A DNA stretch of 50,297 nucleotides from an uncultured Eudoraea sp. (GTDB taxonomy: Bacteria > Bacteroidota > Bacteroidia > Flavobacteriales > Flavobacteriaceae), in contig NZ_CAMYOM010000031.1 of assembly GCF_947260015.1 (NCBI RefSeq), positions 9,916 to 60,212 of the forward strand, written 5' to 3'. Under the pieces are notes generated by a model. That model ran no database searches. It saw only the letters and a list, made by a program, of their open reading frames with translations, and was not told the DNA's origin. The position numbers and the translations under genes are program-made. Positions 17,361 to 24,530 of this stretch are shown piece by piece (within the stretch, counting starts at the first letter, position 1; each line of letters opens with the position of its first letter).

Positions 17361-17421
17361 CGCTCAATATTCGTTTTAAAAAAATGGTAGTAGTATAATC
17401 TGGTCTATGTTCGTATTCAGA

Positions 17422-18540
17422 TCACCCTTCGACCTGTATCTCCTGAATTACGGCGCCAAGGCGCTCCGTAATCTCTTCTATAGCTCCAATACCATTAACG
17501 CTATAGAATTTATCCTGAGCTACATAGTACTCTTTAAGAGGAGCTGTTTTTTGATTGTATTCTTCAAAGCGATTTCTGATCTTATCCTCGTCCTGATCAT
17601 CAGTTCTGCCGCTAATTTTACCTCTTTCCAATAAACGTTGTATAAGCTCTTCATCATTGGCATCTAAGGCAATAGTTGCGTCAATTTGCATTTCCTTTGA
17701 ATCCATTAAATTATCCAGTGCTTTTGCCTGGGCCACGGTTCTGGGAAAACCGTCAAAAATAAATCCGTTGGCTTCAGGATGTTTTTCAACTTCATCCCTT
17801 AGCATCTTAATGGTTACCTCATCAGGAACCAATTCGCCTTTATCCATATAGGTTTGTGCTAATTTCCCAAGTTCGGTATTGTTCTTAATATTATATCTAA
17901 AAACATCTCCGGTAGAAATATGCAATAGATTATATTGATCCTTTAAAAAAGCAGCTTGTGTTCCCTTACCTGCTCCTGGTTTTCCAAAAAGTACAAGATT
18001 AATCATATGGTTTTGGTTTAGTTGGTATACATCTCTAAAATTTCTTCCCTGTTCTTTATAATCCAACCCATAACCCACGATAAACTTATTTGGAATTTCT
18101 ATTCCAATGTAGTCAATGGGATATTCCCCGTTGTAAATTTCGTGTTTATAAAACAGGCTTGCTATTTTAAACTCCTTGACATTCGTCTCTGCAAATAAAT
18201 GGACCAATTCCTGTAAGGTCCTCCCGGTATCAATAATATCTTCTATAATAACCACGCTTCTCCCTTCCAAATTTTCGGGAAGATCTAATAGTGTTTCAAC
18301 AATCCCGGTAGATATCAGGCCCCTGTATGAAGCTAATTTTACAAATGAAACCTCACATGGATAGGGATAACATTTCAATAAATCGGAAATAAACATAAAG
18401 GCCCCGTTAAGAACCCCAACAAATATGGGTACCTCATCTTTATAGTCCTTAGCAATTTCATCGGCAATTCTCTTAATTGCAAGTTGTATTTCTTCTTCCT
18501 TCAGAAATGGCTTAAACAATTTGTCGTGCAACTTTATCAA
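17422..18540 (-). CDS. hpt-adk: Fused hypoxanthine phosphoribosyltransferase / adenylate kinase
   Basis: One uninterrupted 372-residue frame carries two purine enzymes. Residues 1-173 are hypoxanthine (guanine) phosphoribosyltransferase: 'VPIFVGVLNGAFMFISDLL' and the PRPP loop 'VVIIEDIIDTGRTL' (96-109). Residues 179-370 are adenylate kinase: P-loop 'GKPGAGKGTQ' (186-195), the AMP-binding 'HISTGDVFR', 'FDGFPRT' and the LID region 'GRTDDQDEDKIRNRFEEY'. Only about six residues link the domains. Residue 179 is a methionine (ATG at 18006) exactly where a free-standing Adk would begin, so internal initiation could also release Adk alone. The fusion joins IMP/GMP salvage to AMP/ADP balance. Confidence 0.92.
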   Translation of the reverse strand: MIKLHDKLFKPFLKEEEIQLAIKRIADEIAKDYKDEVPIFVGVLNGAFMFISDLLKCYPYPCEVSFVKLASYRGLISTGIVETLLDLPENLEGRSVVIIEDIIDTGRTLQELVHLFAETNVKEFKIASLFYKHEIYNGEYPIDYIGIEIPNKFIVGYGLDYKEQGRNFRDVYQLNQNHMINLVLFGKPGAGKGTQAAFLKDQYNLLHISTGDVFRYNIKNNTELGKLAQTYMDKGELVPDEVTIKMLRDEVEKHPEANGFIFDGFPRTVAQAKALDNLMDSKEMQIDATIALDANDEELIQRLLERGKISGRTDDQDEDKIRNRFEEYNQKTAPLKEYYVAQDKFYSVNGIGAIEEITERLGAVIQEIQVEG

Positions 18541-18624
18541 TGGTATCGGTTTTATAGGATGGCAAAGATAGTATTTTGCTTTCGCTTTTTTAGGCTTAGG
18601 ACGACAGATTCTAACATTTAGATG

Positions 18625-18632
18625 TATTTTTG
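18625..18632 (+). promoter_or_regulatory. Candidate -7 element for purK-purE
   Basis: TATTTTTG matches the Bacteroidetes TAnnTTTG -7 consensus and would give a leader of roughly 40 bases to the purK ATG. I do not see a clear -33 TTG at the right distance, so this is tentative. Confidence 0.35.
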
Positions 18633-18676
18633 TAGCCAGTCAAAATAATCTTATTCACCTGAGAAAGTATAAGTTC

Positions 18677-19831
18677 ATGAATTTCTTTTCTTCTGATTTT
18701 AAACTAGGCATTCTTGGAGGAGGTCAGTTGGGTAAAATGCTCCTGTACGAAACCAGGAAGTTTGACATTTATACCAAAGTGATGGATCCTTCGTCCGAGG
18801 CTCCGTGCAAAATTGCCTGTAACGAATTCGTCCAGGGCAGCTTGATGGATTTTGATGAAGTATACAATTTTGGAAAGGAAGTAGATTTACTTACTATCGA
18901 AATTGAAAATGTAAATATAGATGCTCTTGAAAAATTAGAGGGAATAGGCAAAAAGATTTATCCCTCTGCAAGGGTTCTTCGAACTATTCAGAATAAGGCT
19001 AAACAGAAGTTATTCTATATTGACAATCAAATTCCTACAGCTCCATTTTCCAGATTTGCATATACGAGTGAAATAAAGGATAGTGTTGCTCATGGAGGTA
19101 TTGCTTTTCCTTTTGTATGGAAAAGTGCCCAATTTGGATATGACGGGCAAGGGGTAAAAATTGTACGTTCCCTGAATGATCTTGAAAACCTTCCTAATGT
19201 AGAGTGTATTACTGAGGATCTTATTCCTTTTAAAAATGAATTGGCCGTTATAGTATCGAGAAATGTTCAGGGTGAAGTAATCGATTATCCGGTAGTGGAA
19301 ATGGAATTTCATTCGGAAGCCAATCAGGTTGAATATGTCTTATGCCCTGCCAGAATTGAGAATAAAGTTGCTATTAAAGCAAGGAAGATTGCTTTAAAAT
19401 TGTCTGAAAAATTACAGCATGTAGGCCTGCTGGCAGTTGAAATGTTTCAAACATCAGAGGATGAGATTTTGGTCAATGAGGTAGCACCCAGACCCCATAA
19501 CAGTGGTCATTACAGTATAGAGGCCAGTTATACAAATCAATTTGAACAACACTTAAGAGCCATCCTTGGATTTCCTCTTGGGTCTTCAGATAGTAAATTG
19601 GCAGGGGTGATGGTTAATTTGGTTGGTGAAGAAAACTATACCGGCGAAGTCGTTTATAAAAATATTGAAGAAATTTTTAAACTAAGTGGCGTTACACCTC
19701 ATATTTATGGTAAAAAGGAAACACGACCATTCAGGAAAATGGGTCATGTAACTATTGTACATGACGATATAGATGAGGCCCGTACTATAGCCGAAAAAGT
19801 AAAGAAAACTATAAAAGTAATAAGCAAATAA
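18677..19831 (+). CDS. purK: N5-carboxyaminoimidazole ribonucleotide synthase (PurK)
   Basis: PurK carboxylates AIR with ATP and bicarbonate to N5-CAIR in purine synthesis. The 384-residue ATP-grasp protein opens with 'LGILGGGQLGKMLLYETRKFDI' and 'VMDPSSEAPC'. The ATP-grasp domain has 'PFVWKSAQFGYDGQGVKIV', and the catalytic core has 'NEVAPRPHNSGHYSIEASYTNQFEQH'. The C-terminal sandwich has 'HIYGKKETRPFRKMGHVTI'. The ATG at 18677 starts 'MNFFSSDFKLGILGGGQ'. It lies eight bases before purE; PurK and PurE act in sequence and the pair forms an operon. Confidence 0.95.
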   Translation: MNFFSSDFKLGILGGGQLGKMLLYETRKFDIYTKVMDPSSEAPCKIACNEFVQGSLMDFDEVYNFGKEVDLLTIEIENVNIDALEKLEGIGKKIYPSARVLRTIQNKAKQKLFYIDNQIPTAPFSRFAYTSEIKDSVAHGGIAFPFVWKSAQFGYDGQGVKIVRSLNDLENLPNVECITEDLIPFKNELAVIVSRNVQGEVIDYPVVEMEFHSEANQVEYVLCPARIENKVAIKARKIALKLSEKLQHVGLLAVEMFQTSEDEILVNEVAPRPHNSGHYSIEASYTNQFEQHLRAILGFPLGSSDSKLAGVMVNLVGEENYTGEVVYKNIEEIFKLSGVTPHIYGKKETRPFRKMGHVTIVHDDIDEARTIAEKVKKTIKVISK

Positions 19832-19839
19832 CAAAAAAT

Positions 19840-20331
19840 ATGAGCAAAGTAGCAGTAATTATGGGTAGCTTAAGTGACCTCCCCGTTATGCAGGAAGCAG
19901 TTGATATTTTAAAGGGATTTGATATTGAAGTAGAAGTTGATATTGTATCTGCCCACAGAACCCCGGATAAATTATATGAATTTAGCAAACAAGCTCATAA
20001 AAATGGATTTTCGGTTATTATAGCAGGGGCCGGTGGCGCAGCCCACTTACCTGGAATGGTAGCTTCACTTTCTCCTCTGCCGGTAATAGGTGTGCCGGTT
20101 AAAAGCAGTAACTCTATTGATGGATGGGATTCGGTTTTGTCTATTTTACAGATGCCCGGAGGTGTTCCGGTAGCCACCGTTGCTCTTAACGGCGCAAAAA
20201 ATGCAGGTATACTTGCAGCGCAAATCATAGGTAGCAGTGATAAGTGTGTAATGGATAAAATTCTTTTATACAAAGAAGGACTAAAGGACAAAGTAGTTAA
20301 GGGCGCTCAGGAACTGAATAAACCTAAATAG
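19840..20331 (+). CDS. purE: N5-carboxyaminoimidazole ribonucleotide mutase (PurE class I)
   Basis: PurE converts N5-CAIR to CAIR, the step after PurK. The 163-residue protein has the class I signature 'VIMGSLSDLPVMQEAVDIL', 'VSAHRTPDKLYEF' and 'IAGAGGAAHLPGMVASLSPLPVIGVPV', followed by 'LQMPGGVPVATVALNGAKNAGILAAQI'. The histidine in 'SAHRTP' is the conserved catalytic residue. It follows purK by eight bases. No terminator is visible before the next gene. Confidence 0.96.
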   Translation: MSKVAVIMGSLSDLPVMQEAVDILKGFDIEVEVDIVSAHRTPDKLYEFSKQAHKNGFSVIIAGAGGAAHLPGMVASLSPLPVIGVPVKSSNSIDGWDSVLSILQMPGGVPVATVALNGAKNAGILAAQIIGSSDKCVMDKILLYKEGLKDKVVKGAQELNKPK

Positions 20332-20403
20332 GAAATTTAAACATTGTTATCCTCTGCAGATTAATTCCTCTTCATAAATAAAGTAATAAACATCGGTCTA
20401 TAT

Positions 20404-22431
20404 ATGAATCCTTTATTATCGCCATTTGATACCGCGCCCTTTTCGAGCATTAAAAATGAACATTTTATGCCGGCCTTTCTGCAAGCAATGGAGAATGCTC
20501 GTAAAGAAATTGATGACATAACCAATTCCGAAGAAGAACCCACTTTTGAGAATACTATTGAGGCTTTAGAATTTTCGGGACAACATTTGGATCGTATTGC
20601 CAGTTTATTTTTTAATTTGAATTCTGCAGAAACCAATGATACCATCCAGAAGATTGCCCAGGAAGTATCGCCATTGCTGTCGGAGTTTAGTAATGATATT
20701 ACCCTAAATGAAAAATTATTCAGAAGAGTAAAAAAGGTTTTTGATAATAAAGACAAATACCAACTTACCGCAGAACAAGACACCTTACTCGATAAAAAGT
20801 ATAAAAATTTTAGCAGAAATGGTGCTAACCTTAATAAAGAACAAAAAAAACGCCTGAGGGAGATTGATGCAACACTTGCAACACTAAAATTAAAATTTGG
20901 TGAAAACCTGTTAAAGGAGACAAATAAATATGAAATGCACCTCACAAACGAAGACGACCTTGACGGACTTCCACAAAGTGCAAAAGATGCAGCAGCGCAA
21001 GTAGCTAAAAGTAAAGGTAAAACAGGATGGCTTATAACTCTGGATTATCCAAGTTATATTCCATTTATGAAATATGCACGCAACAGAGAACTTAGAAAAG
21101 AGCTGTCAATGGCATTCGGGAGCAAAGGGTTCCATAATGATGAACTAGACAATCAGGCTAATGTTCTCCAAATTGCCAATCTTCGACATGAAAGAGCTAA
21201 TTTATTAGGCTATAAAAGCCATGCGAATTTCATTTTAGAAGAACGAATGGCCGAAACTCCGGAAAAAGTATATGACTTTTTAAAGGAATTGTTGATAAAG
21301 GCAAAGCCTGCAGCTAAGCGGGAATTTAAAGAACTATCAGAGTTTGCCAAAGAACTGGATGGAATTGAACAACTAGAGTCATGGGACGGATCTTTTTACT
21401 CTGAAAAATTAAAGCAAAAACGCTTTAGCCTTGACGATGAAAAGCTTAAACCATACTTTAAGCTGGAAAATGTTATTGAAGGGGTATTTATGATAACCGA
21501 AAGACTATACGGATTGTCATTTAAAGAAGTATTTGATGTAGACAAGTATCATCCGGAAGTTAAGACTTATAGAATTTATGATAGTAATAATAAAATTGTT
21601 TCCTTATTCTATGCCGATTTTCATCCAAGGGAAGGGAAGCGTGCCGGTGCCTGGATGACTTCATTTAAGCCCCAGTTCATAATGAACGACAAGAATGAAA
21701 GACCTCAGATTTCTAACGTTTGCAATTTTACTAAACCTACAGAAAATAAACCATCCCTGTTAACTTTTAATGAAGTTACTACGCTCTTTCATGAATTTGG
21801 GCATGCTCTGCACGGTATTTTTGCAAATACCACATATCCAAGCTTATCCGGCACTTCTGTCTATTGGGATTTTGTAGAATTACCCAGCCAGATATTGGAA
21901 AACTGGTGTTATGAAAAAGAAGCTCTGGAAGTATTTGCAAGGCATTATGAGACAGAAGAACCTATACCCATGTCATTAGTTGAAAGTATAAAGGAATCTG
22001 CAACATTTCAAGAGGGGATGGCCACGATGCGTCAACTGAGTTTTGGTTTCCTGGATATGTCCTGGCATGCATCTGATCCCTCTGTTATTTCAGATGTGAA
22101 AAAACACGAAGTTAAAGCTTTCAAAGATACATTACTTTACCCAAATAACCCGGAGACGTGCATGAGTGTATCATTCGCCCACATTTTTCAGGGTGGTTAT
22201 TCCGCTGGCTATTACAGTTACAAATGGGCTGAAGTATTAGATGCCGACGCCTTTGATTATTTTAAGGAAAAAGGAATTTTTAACAAAGAAATAGCTGAAA
22301 AATTTAAAGATCATATTCTTTCCAAAGGAGGAACTGAAAAACCAATGGTCCTTTATAAGCGCTTTAGGGGCAGGGAGCCTAAAATTGAAGCTCTTTTAGA
22401 GCGTGCTGGATTAATGAAAAAGACAGCTTAG
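20404..22431 (+). CDS. M3-family metallopeptidase (peptidyl-dipeptidase Dcp / oligopeptidase A-like)
   Basis: This 675-residue zinc peptidase has the M3 motif 'LFHEFGHALHG' (His463, Glu464, His467) and the downstream glutamate in 'FVELPSQILENWCYE'. The start 'NPLLSPFDTAPFSSIKNEHFMPAFLQAM' and the end 'RFRGREPKIEALLERAGL' are typical of the Dcp/OpdA branch. No signal peptide is visible, so it is probably cytoplasmic and degrades short peptides. Dcp and OpdA cannot be told apart by eye. Its TAG stop overlaps the stop of the convergent rhodanese gene in a shared TTAG. It follows purE by 72 bases and may be separately transcribed. Confidence 0.93.
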   Translation: MNPLLSPFDTAPFSSIKNEHFMPAFLQAMENARKEIDDITNSEEEPTFENTIEALEFSGQHLDRIASLFFNLNSAETNDTIQKIAQEVSPLLSEFSNDITLNEKLFRRVKKVFDNKDKYQLTAEQDTLLDKKYKNFSRNGANLNKEQKKRLREIDATLATLKLKFGENLLKETNKYEMHLTNEDDLDGLPQSAKDAAAQVAKSKGKTGWLITLDYPSYIPFMKYARNRELRKELSMAFGSKGFHNDELDNQANVLQIANLRHERANLLGYKSHANFILEERMAETPEKVYDFLKELLIKAKPAAKREFKELSEFAKELDGIEQLESWDGSFYSEKLKQKRFSLDDEKLKPYFKLENVIEGVFMITERLYGLSFKEVFDVDKYHPEVKTYRIYDSNNKIVSLFYADFHPREGKRAGAWMTSFKPQFIMNDKNERPQISNVCNFTKPTENKPSLLTFNEVTTLFHEFGHALHGIFANTTYPSLSGTSVYWDFVELPSQILENWCYEKEALEVFARHYETEEPIPMSLVESIKESATFQEGMATMRQLSFGFLDMSWHASDPSVISDVKKHEVKAFKDTLLYPNNPETCMSVSFAHIFQGGYSAGYYSYKWAEVLDADAFDYFKEKGIFNKEIAEKFKDHILSKGGTEKPMVLYKRFRGREPKIEALLERAGLMKKTA

Positions 22432-22787
22432 TTTAATTTTTTTACTTCCAGCGCATCATAACCCCCCAACAGGTCTATAACATTTTTATAACCAGACGAG
22501 GTGAGTAACTCAGTCGCACTTGCACTGCGTCCTCCTTTTTTGCAGTAGACATAAATAGTTTTTTCTTTATCTACTTTCTTGAATTGATCAATAAAACCCT
22601 CATCATACCAATTAATATTGACTGCATTGTCAAGGTGACCCTCAGCATACTCCTCAGGGGTGCGAACATCGATAAGTACTGCATTTTCCAGATCCTGAGG
22701 TTTCAATTCCGTAATTGACATGGATTTAGTTTGAGTACAGCTTATTTGAGTAAATAATAAAAGAATGAGATAACCGATATTTTTCAT
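22428..22787 (-). CDS. Rhodanese-domain lipoprotein
   Basis: The ATG at 22787 is preferred because it opens a lipoprotein signal ('MKNIGYLILLLFTQISC', cysteine 17); the longer frame from 22859 would overlap the divergent sigma-factor start. The 119-residue protein contains a single rhodanese domain: 'VLIDVRTPEEYAEGHLDNAVNINW' and the active-site loop 'YCKKGGRS' with Cys82. Rhodaneses transfer sulfane sulphur or bind anions; the six-residue loop suggests true sulphurtransferase activity in the periplasm. The partner is unknown. It is divergent from the ECF sigma gene, sharing a 73-base control region. Confidence 0.88.
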   Translation of the reverse strand: MKNIGYLILLLFTQISCTQTKSMSITELKPQDLENAVLIDVRTPEEYAEGHLDNAVNINWYDEGFIDQFKKVDKEKTIYVYCKKGGRSASATELLTSSGYKNVIDLLGGYDALEVKKLN

Positions 22788-22860
22788 AATAGAGGGTATT
22801 AAGATTAAAATTAATATTTTCACTAAAATTAATTTATTTTTGGTTTCGACAAGTATCAAT

Positions 22861-23421
22861 ATGACGGAAAATCAATTAAATCCTGCTTCATGGGTCGACC
22901 AATACGCCGACTATCTATTTAACTATGCCGTGGCGCGCGTAAGTGATGCGGAGATTGCTAAAGATTTGGTACAGGAAACTTTCCTGGCCGGTTTAAAATC
23001 GGCTAAAAATTATCAGGGAGCTGCAACGGAACGCACCTGGCTCATTGCTATTTTAAAACGAAAAGTCATAGATTATTACAGAAAAATTAATTCAAAGAAA
23101 GGGAAGGCTGAAGTACGAATTAATTATAGTAGCCAAAGTGATTCCGCAGGAGATTGGCTGGAAGAAAATGTAGCGGATCCATTTAGCACACTTGAAAATG
23201 ACCAAATAGAAAATGCAGAATTGGGGCAAGCTATTCAGGAATGTATTTCTAAGCTACCAAAAAAGCAATCTGCGGTATTTGTTATGAAAACTATACGAGG
23301 ATTAAGTACGGAAGATATATGTAATGAACTTGGAATTAATCCGTCTAACCTCTGGGTAATGGTGCACAGAGCGAGAACGAACCTTATGGGTTGTCTCAAT
23401 GAAAATTGGTTTAAGTTATGA
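22861..23421 (+). CDS. ECF-type RNA polymerase sigma factor
   Basis: This 186-residue sigma-70 family protein of the ECF type starts at ATG 22861. Region 2 is 'YADYLFNYAVARVSDAEIAKDLVQETFLAGLKSAKNYQGAATERTWL' in outline, and region 4 is 'CISKLPKKQSAVFVMKTIRGLSTEDICNELGINPSNLWVMVHRARTNLM' in outline, with the helix-turn-helix near the end. The target genes are unknown. The stop overlaps the start of the next small gene by four bases (ATGA), so sigma factor and partner are coupled. A TATTTTTG -7-like element (22835-22842) lies just upstream. Confidence 0.92.
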   Translation: MTENQLNPASWVDQYADYLFNYAVARVSDAEIAKDLVQETFLAGLKSAKNYQGAATERTWLIAILKRKVIDYYRKINSKKGKAEVRINYSSQSDSAGDWLEENVADPFSTLENDQIENAELGQAIQECISKLPKKQSAVFVMKTIRGLSTEDICNELGINPSNLWVMVHRARTNLMGCLNENWFKL

Positions 23422-23645
23422 TTAATTGCGAGAAAGCAAGTACAATTTGCAATAAAAAGCAATACAAAGAAGCAACACTTTTTGAACAAATTCAATTAGG
23501 TTTTCACCTTTTGTATTGTAAAGCCTGCGCTGCATTTTCTAAGAAGAACAAAAAACTAACTATACTTTGTGAAAGGGCATATTTGCATAACCTTTCAGAG
23601 CTGGAAAAGGAAAAAATGAAAGAAAAGATAGAACATAATATCTAA
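23418..23645 (+). CDS. Small soluble zinc-binding protein, putative anti-sigma factor
   Basis: This 75-residue cytoplasmic protein is coupled to the ECF sigma gene by a four-base overlap. It carries 'FHLLYCKAC': His30-x3-Cys34-x2-Cys37, the HxxxCxxC motif of zinc-binding anti-sigma (ZAS) domains, with further cysteines at 4, 11 and 51. Unlike most anti-sigma factors it has no transmembrane segment or sensor domain. Relatives in flavobacteria may be mislabelled because of the neighbouring glycine dehydrogenase gene; nothing here supports that function. An anti-sigma or redox-switch role is inferred from motif and position. Its stop overlaps the convergent pseudogene by four bases. Confidence 0.75.
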   Translation: MINCEKASTICNKKQYKEATLFEQIQLGFHLLYCKACAAFSKKNKKLTILCERAYLHNLSELEKEKMKEKIEHNI

Positions 23646-24392
23646 ATATAACTTTCCAGGAATATTAGGATTCCAAGCCAGCAAATTGGAATACTTTCTA
23701 CAAAAAATGAGGCAAAATACTTTGATTGATTTCTGTGCGTCACCAGCAGCATAATTATTAAAATAGAAAAGAGTATTGTTTTTCCAATAATTTCTAACCG
23801 ACTTAAATCGTCCTTGAGAAAAGTTATTAAAAAAAATATAAGAGACAAGAGTAGTCCAAGATTTTTGGTTTGAGATACTCCGATGCGCTGTGGTATTGTC
23901 TTAAGATTCAATTCATCATAATCAAGATCCCTAATCTCAAATGGAATCAACAATATAAGAATCAGAATTAACCGTTGGAGTATTAAAAGGCTAATGTCCC
24001 ATGAAAATGAAATGGCCGAAGCTACTACAGGAATTATGACAGTAGTTCCAGTCCATACAAGTGCCACCAACATTACTTTTAAGATGCCTGAATTCCTTAA
24101 ATTCTTATGCTTTGGAGAAACCGGCAATGCATACAACCCTATTAGCACGGCCAATACAAAACAAATGAACCATACCTCATAACTCAGAAAAAAGAAATGA
24201 TATTTTGGCATCAACCCCGTATTTAACAAAATTATAACTCGGTATGGTTCCAAAAAAAACGAAAAGAATCAGATGCTGATCGGGTAAAATGTTTAAGTGC
24301 AGATTGGTGATCAATAATAGGCTAATCACAGCAAATGCCACATGAATGCTGGTATCTAAATAAAAATTAAAAATACGGCTCAACCACCCCAT
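23642..24392 (-). pseudogene. UbiA-like prenyltransferase, frameshifted
   Basis: Two overlapping minus-strand frames together read as one polytopic membrane protein. The first half, from ATG 24392, runs through 'FYLDTSIHVAFAVISLLL' to 'FFGTIPSYNFVKYGVDAK'. The second half continues with 'YHFFFLSYEVWFICFV', 'IPFEIRDLDYDELNLKTIPQRIGV' and ends at 23642. 'SYNFVKY' and the aspartate-rich 'EIRDLDYDE' resemble motifs of UbiA-superfamily prenyltransferases. The span is 751 bases, one more than a whole number of codons; removing one base from the run of four at 24203-24206 restores a 249-residue protein. It may be a recent pseudogene, a sequencing error, or a slippage site. It lies between the sigma unit and gcvP. 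Confidence 0.7.
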
Positions 24393-24489
24393 TAAACAAA
24401 AATAGCCAAACTGTTCATAACGCATCTTTTTCGTTAAAAACTTTAGGCTACTGCACATAGAAATAGATTATTTTACAAGAATTAATCCC

Positions 24490-24497
24490 TAATTTTG
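24490..24497 (+). promoter_or_regulatory. Candidate -7 element for gcvP
   Basis: TAATTTTG is a full match to TAnnTTTG and lies 33 bases before the gcvP start at 24531. No convincing -33 TTG is seen at the expected distance. No glycine-riboswitch-like structure fits in the short leader. Confidence 0.35.
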
Positions 24498-24530
24498 TTC
24501 ACTATTATTTTAGCTTTAAAATCGGGAATT

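Noticed and set aside
20361-20945. A 194-codon minus-strand frame opposite the M3 peptidase
   Set aside because: It lies wholly or largely inside a well-supported peptidase gene and reads as a Ser/Leu/Phe-rich antisense shadow.
24393-24530. A glycine riboswitch before gcvP
   Set aside because: The leader is short and AT-rich and shows no paired aptamer-like structure; a plain promoter element explains it.
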